The translations under genes and the position numbers were made by a program. DNA of 64,000 bases from assembly GCF_000015725.1 (NCBI RefSeq), contig NC_008826.1:186001-250000 (forward strand), given 5' to 3'. Positions 59,146 to 64,000 of this stretch are shown here, piece by piece; the first letter of the stretch is position 1; each line of letters begins with the position of its first letter. Source of the DNA: Methylibium petroleiphilum PM1 (GTDB taxonomy: Bacteria > Pseudomonadota > Gammaproteobacteria > Burkholderiales > Burkholderiaceae_C). The notes under the pieces were generated by a model. The model did no database searches. It worked only from the letters and a program-made list of their open reading frames with translations, and was not told the DNA's origin.

Positions 59146-59221
59146 ACCGGGTTAGCTCAATTGGCAGAGCGGCGGCCTCCAAAGCCGAAGGTTTGCGGTT
59201 CGACTCCGTAACTCGGTGCCA
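59146..59221 (+). tRNA. tRNA-Trp(CCA)
   Basis: Acceptor ACCGGGT/ACTCGGT, loop CTCCAAA, discriminator G as in Trp tRNAs, CCA encoded. Confidence 0.92.
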
Positions 59222-59238
59222 AGCACCATCATCACCAT

Positions 59239-59325
59239 CTCGACGTAGCCAAGTTGGCCGAAGGCACCTGGTTGCAACCCAGGCGGCGAAAGCCCGCATC
59301 CGTTCGAATCGGATCGTCGAGTCCA
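59239..59325 (+). tRNA. tRNA-Cys(GCA) with long variable arm
   Basis: Acceptor CTCGACG/CGTCGAG, loop TTGCAAC (anticodon GCA), discriminator T, the main Cys identity base. Between anticodon and T-stems lies a 14-nt variable arm with GGC-GAAA-GCC stem-loop, which is atypical for Cys. CCA encoded. Confidence 0.85.
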
Positions 59326-59346
59326 CCACACAAGAAGGAGTGCGCC

Positions 59347-59892
59347 ATGCACGTGTTTTCGAGCCCGGGCGCGCGTGCCGCGTTCAGGTTCGCGGACATC
59401 GCGCACGCCGGACAACTTCGCCGCTATGTGATGCGGCCCTACATCGAGCACCCCGTCGCGGTGGCTCGCCTGGTCGAACGCTTCGATCATGACGAGGCCA
59501 TGGTGATGGCGGCGCTCTTGCACGACACGAAAGAGGACTGCGGCGTCAGCGTCGCGCTCCTCGAGCACGAGTTCGGTGGCGAAGTCGCTGGCCTGGTCGA
59601 CGACCTGTCCGACGTCAGCACGCCGGCCGACGGCAACCGCGCGTCTCGCAAGGCAGTCGATCGTGCGCACACGGCGCGCGCGCGGCCGAAGGCCAAGACG
59701 ATCAAGGCGCTCGACCTGGTGCACAACACGCCGTCGATCGTCGCGAACGACACGGCCTTCTCTCTGGTGTACCTGCCGGAGAAGGCGCTGCTGCTCGACG
59801 TCCTTGGCGACGCGAGCGACTGCCGTGCCGTTCACCTTGCCCGTCGAGTCCATGCGCGTGCATGCGCGCGCCTCGGCATCTCGCCTCGTTAG
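59347..59892 (+). CDS. HD-domain ppGpp-hydrolase-like protein (SpoT/MESH1 type)
   Basis: 181 aa, SD AAGGAG. RSH-type HD hydrolase pattern: FADIAHAGQLRRY...YIEHPVAVARLV, ALLHDTKED (H59, D60), FGGEVAGLVDDLSDVS and TIKALDLVHNTPSI. Members remove pyrophosphate from (p)ppGpp; small alarmone hydrolases have this length. No synthetase domain. It could lower the host stringent response during infection. Its last 10 bases lie inside tRNA-Arg(CCT). Confidence 0.78.
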   Translation: MHVFSSPGARAAFRFADIAHAGQLRRYVMRPYIEHPVAVARLVERFDHDEAMVMAALLHDTKEDCGVSVALLEHEFGGEVAGLVDDLSDVSTPADGNRASRKAVDRAHTARARPKAKTIKALDLVHNTPSIVANDTAFSLVYLPEKALLLDVLGDASDCRAVHLARRVHARACARLGISPR

Positions 59893-59958
59893 CTCAGCGG
59901 ACAGAGCGGCCCGTTCCTAGCGGGTAGGTCGGCTGTTCGATCCAGCCACGAGGCACCA
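59883..59958 (+). tRNA. tRNA-Arg(CCT)
   Basis: Acceptor GCCTCGT/ACGAGGC, loop TTCCTAG, CCA encoded. The 5' end overlaps the stop codon of the HD gene by 10 nt. Confidence 0.92.
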
Positions 59959-59967
59959 CAACACCAC

Positions 59968-60044
59968 GCGTCCGTAGCTCAGGTGGACAGAGCGCGGCTT
60001 TCCGAAGGCCGAGGCCGGCGATTCGACTTCGTCCGGACGCACCA
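59968..60044 (+). tRNA. tRNA-Arg(CCG)
   Basis: Acceptor GCGTCCG/CGGACGC, loop TTCCGAA, CCA encoded. Third Arg isoacceptor. Confidence 0.92.
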
Positions 60045-60052
60045 CAACCCAT

Positions 60053-60128
60053 TCCCCGGTAGCGCAGCTGGTAGCGCGCCTGGCTGTTAACCAGGAGGTC
60101 CTTGGTTCGAGACCAAGTCGGGGAGCCA
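60053..60128 (+). tRNA. tRNA-Asn(GTT)
   Basis: Acceptor TCCCCGG/TCGGGGA, loop CTGTTAA, discriminator G, CCA encoded. Confidence 0.93.
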
Positions 60129-60150
60129 CCACACGCATGAAAGGAACGCC

Positions 60151-60699
60151 ATGAAGGCGCCAGTCACCTACGAGGCGGGCTTCGTTGCGGATCCTGCCTC
60201 CCTGTTCAACACCCTGTGGTCCGAGCTCGACTGGGAGCGCAGGGGCTCGACGCCAAGGCGCGAGTTCTACTGCAACGACGTGGCCGTGCCGTACACCTAC
60301 GGCAGCGGCGCCGGCGTACGCGAGTACCTGCCCAAGGAGTGGCACCCCGCGCTGTCGGCCGTGAAGGCTGCCGTCGAGTCGCGCGTCGGCGCGGCCATGG
60401 AGGTCTGCTTCCTCAACGGGTACGAGGATGCTCGCGATCACCTCGGCTGGCACGCCGATGATTCGCCGGAGATGGACGACGAGCGCCCGATCGCGATCGT
60501 CACCGTCGGCGCGGAGCGCGAGATCTGGTTCCGTCCGAACAGCGACACGCTGTCGGTCGAGAAGTTGTTGCTCGAGTCGGGCAGCCTGTGCGTGATGAAA
60601 CCCGGCATGCAGGACACCCACATGCACAGGATCCCGAAGGCCGGCTTCATCTGCGGGCCGCGGATCAGCATGACGTTTCGCGGATACGTCCGCACCTGA
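60151..60699 (+). CDS. AlkB-like 2-oxoglutarate/Fe(II) dioxygenase
   Basis: 182 aa, SD AAAGGA. FLNGYEDARDHLGWHADD gives the iron ligands H101 and D103; the distal His lies in HMHRIPK (about H159), and the 2OG-binding Arg in RISMTFR (R171/R177). Full AlkB-type length. Repairs alkylated DNA or RNA bases by oxidative demethylation; its place in a tRNA array makes tRNA a conceivable substrate, but that is inference. Confidence 0.88.
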   Translation: MKAPVTYEAGFVADPASLFNTLWSELDWERRGSTPRREFYCNDVAVPYTYGSGAGVREYLPKEWHPALSAVKAAVESRVGAAMEVCFLNGYEDARDHLGWHADDSPEMDDERPIAIVTVGAEREIWFRPNSDTLSVEKLLLESGSLCVMKPGMQDTHMHRIPKAGFICGPRISMTFRGYVRT

Positions 60700-60726
60700 C
60701 CTGGCGCGAGAGCGCTGGGTCACCTT

Positions 60727-60803
60727 GGCCGCTTAGCTCAGCCTGGTAGAGCACCGTCTTGATAAGGCGGGGGTCGTTGGATCGAAGCCAACAGCGGCTA
60801 CCA
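60727..60803 (+). tRNA. tRNA-Ile(GAT)
   Basis: Acceptor GGCCGCT/AGCGGCT, loop TTGATAA, discriminator A, CCA encoded. Confidence 0.92.
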
Positions 60804-60814
60804 AGAACACACAA

Positions 60815-60892
60815 CGGCGTGTAGGAAAGCCAGGTCAATCCGCCTGCTTCGGGAGCAGGAGAACGCGGGATCGAAGCCCGCCACGCCGACCA
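60815..60892 (+). tRNA. tRNA-Pro(CGG)
   Basis: Acceptor CGGCGTG/CACGCCG, loop TTCGGGA, discriminator A, CCA encoded. Confidence 0.92.
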
Positions 60893-60908
60893 TCACCACC
60901 AGATCCAC

Positions 60909-60984
60909 CTCGGTGTAGCGCAGCTGGTAGCGCATCGCGTTTGGGACGCGAGGGTCGCAGGTTCGAGCCCTGTCACCGAGACCA
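60909..60984 (+). tRNA. tRNA-Pro(TGG)
   Basis: Acceptor CTCGGTG/CACCGAG, loop TTTGGGA, CCA encoded. Confidence 0.92.
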
Positions 60985-60993
60985 CAGCCACTT

Positions 60994-61070
60994 CGGGATG
61001 TAGCGCAGCCAGGCAGCGCGCCTGCTCGGGGAGCAGGAGGCCGCGGGATCGAAGCCCGCCATCCCGACCA
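60994..61070 (+). tRNA. tRNA-Pro(GGG)
   Basis: Acceptor CGGGATG/CATCCCG, anticodon loop TCGGGGA with C at position 33 instead of the near-universal T; CCA encoded. The three Pro tRNAs cover all Pro codons. Confidence 0.9.
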
Positions 61071-61083
61071 TCTTCTTCCAGTG

Positions 61084-61159
61084 GTGCAGGTAGCTTAGTT
61101 GGCAAAGCCCCAGGATGTGACCCTGGTAGTCGGCGGTTCGAGGCCGCTTCTGCACCCCA
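61084..61159 (+). tRNA. tRNA-His(GTG)
   Basis: Acceptor GTGCAGG/TCTGCAC, loop ATGTGAC, discriminator C and a G at position -1 (61083), the His identity pair; CCA encoded. Confidence 0.94.
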
Positions 61160-61169
61160 TCTCGATCAT

Positions 61170-61254
61170 GCCCAGCTGGCGGAACTGGTAGACGCAGTCG
61201 CCTCAAAAGCGGCCGCCGCAAGGCGTGAGGGCTCGACTCCCTCGCTGGGCACCA
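61170..61254 (+). tRNA. tRNA-Leu(CAA)
   Basis: Acceptor GCCCAGC/GCTGGGC, loop CTCAAAA, long variable arm, CCA encoded. Confidence 0.93.
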
Positions 61255-61334
61255 CCTGCCTGTCCCAGCCTCCGACTATGTGTTGAGGGGCCGCGGCTGT
61301 CACGGCCTCCGACTACTGGACAGGAGGCCTGCAC

Positions 61335-61511
61335 ATGGGCATGAACATCGTTTCCAACAAGCGTCGCGCCGCGGCGCGCAAGCACGCCACTCGCATCCAC
61401 ACCTGCAGCTGCGGCAAGACCGTACGCGGCAACGGTGGATGGTCGAGCCACCGCAAGGCGTGTCGCAAGAACAAGGAGAGCTGCCCGAGCGGCAAGGGGG
61501 CGGCTTGCTAA
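61335..61511 (+). CDS. Small zinc-finger protein overlapping a tRNA gene, 58 aa
   Basis: CAGGAGG SD 9 nt before ATG 61335. Sequence includes HTCSCGKTVRGNGGWSSHRKAC, a CxC...HxxxC finger, with Arg/Lys-rich flanks. Its last 12 codons (61475-61511) are also the 5' half of tRNA-Ser(GCT) on the same strand, so its C-terminus is dictated by tRNA sequence. Confidence 0.6.
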   Translation: MGMNIVSNKRRAAARKHATRIHTCSCGKTVRGNGGWSSHRKACRKNKESCPSGKGAAC

Positions 61512-61566
61512 GCCGATGCCGGTGCTGAGAAGCGCCGCGCGCGTTCGATCCGCGCGCTCTCCGCCA
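61475..61566 (+). tRNA. tRNA-Ser(GCT)
   Basis: Acceptor GGAGAGC/GCTCTCC, loop TTGCTAA, long variable arm, discriminator G, CCA encoded. Overlaps the zinc-finger CDS by 37 nt. Confidence 0.92.
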
Positions 61567-61609
61567 GATCATCAACTCCCGACCTCCTTTCTTGGTCGGT
61601 GCCTTCTTC

Positions 61610-61686
61610 GTCTCGTTCGTCTAGTGGTCCAGGACACCGGGCTTTCACCTCGGAGATCGCGGGTTCGAACCCCGCACGAGACGCCA
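61610..61686 (+). tRNA. tRNA-Glu(TTC)
   Basis: Acceptor GTCTCGT/ACGAGAC, loop CTTTCAC, discriminator G, CCA encoded. Confidence 0.93.
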
Positions 61687-61698
61687 CTTTCACCCATC

Positions 61699-61774
61699 GC
61701 GGTTGTAGCTCAAGGGGGTAGAGCAGCCGGCTCTTAACCGGCAGGCCAGGGTTCGATGCCCTGCGACCGCACCA
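61699..61774 (+). tRNA. tRNA-Lys(CTT)
   Basis: Acceptor GCGGTTG/CGACCGC, loop CTCTTAA, discriminator A, CCA encoded. Confidence 0.93.
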
Positions 61775-61831
61775 ACTGATTCGTCCGATGGCTCATGCCT
61801 TGTTGTACGGCAGCAGGCATGCGTGATCGGA

Positions 61832-61907
61832 TGGCGCGTAGTCGAGTGGCCTCAGACAGCCGGCTTTGACCCGGTGTACGCAGGTTCGAATCCTGCCGCG
61901 CCTGCCA
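61832..61907 (+). tRNA. tRNA-Gln(TTG)
   Basis: GGCGCG/CGCGCC acceptor with an unpaired T1-T72 end, loop CTTTGAC, discriminator G, CCA encoded. A weak first pair is a Gln identity feature. Confidence 0.9.
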
Positions 61908-61913
61908 CCATCC

Positions 61914-61988
61914 AGTCCCCTAGCTCAGAGGCAGAGCAGCGCTTTCACACGGCGAAGGTCGAGATTTCGAAACTCTCGGGGACTACCA
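61914..61988 (+). tRNA. tRNA-Val(CAC)
   Basis: Acceptor AGTCCCC/GGGGACT, loop TTCACAC, discriminator A, CCA encoded; the outermost anticodon-stem pair is mismatched. Confidence 0.88.
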
Positions 61989-61995
61989 CCAACAT

Positions 61996-62080
61996 CTCCG
62001 TCTGGCGAAATCGGTAGACGCGCGAGGTCGAGAGCCTCGTGCCGCAAGGCGTGCAGGTTCGAGGCCTGCGACGGAGACCA
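61996..62080 (+). tRNA. tRNA-Leu(GAG)
   Basis: Acceptor CTCCGTC/GACGGAG, anticodon loop TCGAGAG with C33, long variable arm, CCA encoded. Last tRNA of the array. Confidence 0.9.
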
Positions 62081-62095
62081 GCGCACACGGAGAGC

Positions 62096-62139
62096 CCTTT
62101 CCGAGCTGGTGGGGTCTTCAGCCCCACTCATCGGAAAGG
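62096..62139 (+). promoter_or_regulatory. Long hairpin masking the SD of the HNH gene
   Basis: CCTTTCCGA (62096-62104) pairs with TCGGAAAGG (62131-62139), enclosing GTGGGG/CCCCAC (62109-62127). The outer strand covers the AAAGG of the SD AAAGGAGG used by the TTG at 62151. Confidence 0.6.
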
Positions 62140-62150
62140 AGGAACCTCAA

Positions 62151-62714
62151 TTGCATCACGACGTGCTCCAGCTCGACATCAACGGCACCCCGCAGGCCTG
62201 GATCTCGCCTCAGGCAGCGGCGCTGCACTACGCGACCGACTCGGTGGCTTGGTTCGACGGCGATGGCCCGCTGACCACGCTGCGCGGCGGCATCAACATG
62301 GCCACCGGCCGCCAGTCGCTGATCGAGGTCCACCCCATCATCGCGCTGCGCGGCTCGGCGAAGGTCAACCTCTTCGACATCGAGCCGGCGTTCGCGCGGG
62401 ACAAGCTGATGCGGCGCGATCGCTTCACCTGCGCCTATTGCGGCGACACCTTCCCCGACCGCGATCTGACCGTCGACCACATCCTGCCTCAAAGCCGCGG
62501 CGGGCGCGACGGCTGGATGGAGTGCGTGGCGAGCTGCTCGGCGTGCAACTTCCGCAAGGCCGACCGCACGCCGGAGGAAGCCGGCATGCCACTGCTGTAC
62601 CTGCCCTACGTGCCGTCGCTCTTCGAGACCTTCCTGCTCGAGGGCCGACGCATTCGGGCTGACGTGCACGAGTGGCTGGCCAGCCGCCTGCCCAAGGGCT
62701 CGCGGCTGTGCTGA
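62151..62714 (+). CDS. HNH endonuclease
   Basis: 187 aa; TTG start after AAAGGAGG. HNH core RFTCAYCGDTFPDRDLTVDHILPQSRGG, ASCSACNFRKADR: two CxxC Zn pairs with the catalytic His in DHILP. The family (also with TPEEAGM following) is widespread in betaproteobacteria and phages. Cuts DNA, perhaps in packaging, homing or host degradation. No intron or target gap adjoins it. Translation probably restrained by the hairpin upstream. Confidence 0.88.
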   Translation: MHHDVLQLDINGTPQAWISPQAAALHYATDSVAWFDGDGPLTTLRGGINMATGRQSLIEVHPIIALRGSAKVNLFDIEPAFARDKLMRRDRFTCAYCGDTFPDRDLTVDHILPQSRGGRDGWMECVASCSACNFRKADRTPEEAGMPLLYLPYVPSLFETFLLEGRRIRADVHEWLASRLPKGSRLC

Positions 62715-62723
62715 CCCAGACCG

Positions 62724-62754
62724 AAGGGGCGCTCCGAAAGGGGCGCCCCTTTCG
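62724..62754 (+). terminator. Intrinsic terminator
   Basis: AAGGGGCGC (62724-62732) pairs with GCGCCCCTT (62743-62751), then TCGTCATT. Confidence 0.75.
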
Positions 62755-62774
62755 TCATTCTGGCGCCGGCGCGC

Positions 62775-63425
62775 CTACCAGGCTGCGTGCAGGACCTCGT
62801 GCACCTTCTTGGCTGTCTTCGCGCCTAGCCCCGGCACGCCCGCCAGTTCCTGTTCCGTGGCCACAAGCGCGGCGTGCACGCTGCCGAAGTGGGCGATGAT
62901 GGCCTGCGCTCGCCCCGGGCCGACGCCTGGCAGGCCCTCGACGAGGAACTGCTGCAGGGTGCGCAGGTCCTTCGGCTTTCCTGATCGCAGCGAGATCTCG
63001 TAGCCCAGGCCGTGCTGCAGGTGGCGCGCCATCGTGGCCACGAGCCCGGCCGAGTCCGCGGCGTCGCGCGCGTAGATGAGCGAGACGCCCTCGAGCATGG
63101 CCAGCCAGGAGATCGCACCGTGCAGCGCCGCGTCTGCGATCCGGGAAGAGGTGTTGTGCACGTCGCCTTCGATCAGGACGACCACCTTCTCGAACTCTGC
63201 CTTCATCAGCTTCACCTGCGGCATGAGCCGGCCGTCCAGTATGGACGCGGCGAAGTCGTGGTTACGCTTGCGCTCGACGACTACGCCCGGCGCGACGATG
63301 AAGTCGCCGGAGTCCAGCTGCGCGCTCTCGACGACCACGCCGGGCATCTGGGCCAGGCGCGCCGGTATGCCTCCGACCGTCTCACGACTGTCCGCGACGA
63401 TGGTGATGGACTTGCTTTCTGGCAT
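62775..63425 (-). CDS. ERCC4/XPF-type structure-specific nuclease
   Basis: 216 aa. ERCC4 nuclease motif: DSRE (12-15), LDSGDFIV and VVERKRNHDF (ERK 51-53, D57), as in XPF/Mus81 (GDxnERKxxxD). The C-terminus holds a tandem helix-hairpin-helix (LPGVGPGRAQAIIAHFG; VPGLGAKTAKKV) for DNA binding. Cleaves branched DNA such as flaps or forks. Typically eukaryotic/archaeal but known in large phages. Convergent with the HNH gene. Confidence 0.9.
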   Translation of the reverse strand: MPESKSITIVADSRETVGGIPARLAQMPGVVVESAQLDSGDFIVAPGVVVERKRNHDFAASILDGRLMPQVKLMKAEFEKVVVLIEGDVHNTSSRIADAALHGAISWLAMLEGVSLIYARDAADSAGLVATMARHLQHGLGYEISLRSGKPKDLRTLQQFLVEGLPGVGPGRAQAIIAHFGSVHAALVATEQELAGVPGLGAKTAKKVHEVLHAAW

Positions 63426-63558
63426 TCGCCTTTCCCCTTGCGTTCATTCTCAGTTGCGAGCACACCGCCGCGTTTGCATCAACGGCCCTTTTATTCGCGC
63501 TCAGCGCTCGCATTTTCGGCTTTTGCTCATCTCGCCTCGGTCGCACATGATCTCAATC
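63426..63558 (+). promoter_or_regulatory. Intergenic region with two CATC elements
   Basis: GTTTGCATCAACGG (63474-63487) and TTTGCTCATCTCGCC (CATC 63528-63531, 28 nt before the next ATG) flank a CGCGCTCAGCGCTCG-type dyad. No strong SD before ATG 63559. Confidence 0.4.
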
Positions 63559-64000
63559 ATGAACACCAACATCACCGCTGTCCAGGCGCGCCTTGACGAC
63601 CTTTCGCTGCTCGGCCGCATGGCGCTATCCCTCTCTTGTTTCGGCTGTGACTCATCCGAGATGCTCCATATCGCGAGGGTCATGACGGACCCACGAGCCT
63701 CGCTCGCTCAACAGCTCAGCGCTGCGCAAAGTCATCTGGGGCAGCTTTACCTCTTCTTCCTCGAGCAAGCTGAGACGCTCGAAGCCACATCGCGGCAGCG
63801 CGGCCTTTTCACTGGAGACTTGGTTTACACGCCCTTCGGCGACTCCAGGCTCGCAAATGCCATGAGGGCAGCCCAAATACTCACTTGGGAGGACCTGGCT
63901 GACAGGGATCTTGATGCACTGGGTGCCGGAGCCCCTGGTTTCGGCCCGCACGACCTAGATCGGATTCGGGGCGGCGTGCAGGCGCTCGCGCGTGTTGGTC
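63559..64000 (+). CDS. N-terminal part of a protein running off the window
   Basis: ATG 63559; open to the end of the window (147 codons). Helical; GRMALSLSCFGC near the start. The visible end (LTWEDLADRDLDALGA...GFGPHDLDRIR) resembles the helix-hairpin-helix domain of RNA polymerase alpha C-terminus, which suggests DNA binding. An in-frame stop-free run on the opposite strand is weaker. Codon usage here is less GC-biased than in neighbours. Confidence 0.55.
   Translation, partial: MNTNITAVQARLDDLSLLGRMALSLSCFGCDSSEMLHIARVMTDPRASLAQQLSAAQSHLGQLYLFFLEQAETLEATSRQRGLFTGDLVYTPFGDSRLANAMRAAQILTWEDLADRDLDALGAGAPGFGPHDLDRIRGGVQALARVG

Overview
The window is part of a large, high-GC, tailed-phage-type genome: densely packed short genes, many four-base start/stop overlaps, nucleotide-metabolism and DNA-processing genes, and a tRNA array. 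I see no capsid, tail, portal, terminase, integrase or replicative polymerase gene in 64 kb, so I infer an accessory and DNA-metabolism arm of a jumbo-size phage genome. The GC-rich codon usage, an XF1762-type gene, RdgC, and a repressor and HNH nuclease of types common in Burkholderiales and Xanthomonadales suggest a beta- or gammaproteobacterial host. The host is inferred, not shown.

Layout. 1-9.9 kb: small-gene operons on the + strand with a MazG-like protein, a DUF3850 fusion, two paralogous Zn-cluster/HTH proteins, CTP synthase and dihydrofolate reductase. 9.9-19.5 kb: a DNA adenine methyltransferase, thioredoxin, a 5'-3' exonuclease and many single-gene units separated by terminators. 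19.5-21.1 kb (-): thymidylate kinase and RdgC. 21.2-25.6 kb: small genes, then a three-gene cassette of a heme-oxygenase-like di-iron protein, an RpfF-type crotonase and an acyl-ACP-desaturase-like di-iron protein, i.e. a candidate DSF (diffusible signal factor) synthesis module. 25.6-34.3 kb: small membrane proteins, a uracil-DNA-glycosylase-like protein, a site-2 protease and many unknowns. 34.4-40.5 kb: ATP-dependent DNA ligase, metallophosphatase, PD-(D/E)XK-like nuclease, SNF2-like helicase and a C39-like peptidase. 40.6-56.4 kb: AAA+ ATPase, two more DNA methyltransferases, a Gp37/Gp68 radical-SAM-like protein, a GHKL-ATPase/zincin fusion, dUTPase, a 1099-residue unknown, NADAR, a second HExxH membrane protein and a DUF1064 nuclease. 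56.4-57.2 kb: a repressor-like gene facing three 15-bp operators. 57.37-62.08 kb: 28 tRNA genes covering all 20 amino acids, interleaved with small CDSs, an HD (ppGpp-hydrolase-like) gene and an AlkB-like gene, preceded by a boxB-boxA antitermination-like leader. 62.1-64 kb: HNH and ERCC4 nucleases and the start of another gene.

Two recurrent regulatory architectures are visible. The first is a promoter family with ACGTGTTATG in the spacer and a -10 of the form TATnAT, often only 6-9 nt before the start codon, which predicts leaderless mRNAs. The second is a CATC-containing element about 30-60 nt before the start codon of genes that directly follow an intrinsic terminator.

Together the genes suggest a phage that supplies its own nucleotides (CTP synthase, DHFR, dUTPase, Tmk, MazG), translation capacity (tRNAs) and DNA repair and modification, and that may also alter host signalling (DSF-like fatty acid, ppGpp) and ADP-ribose-based defences. 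These roles are read from sequence families. Nothing here was checked by database search.
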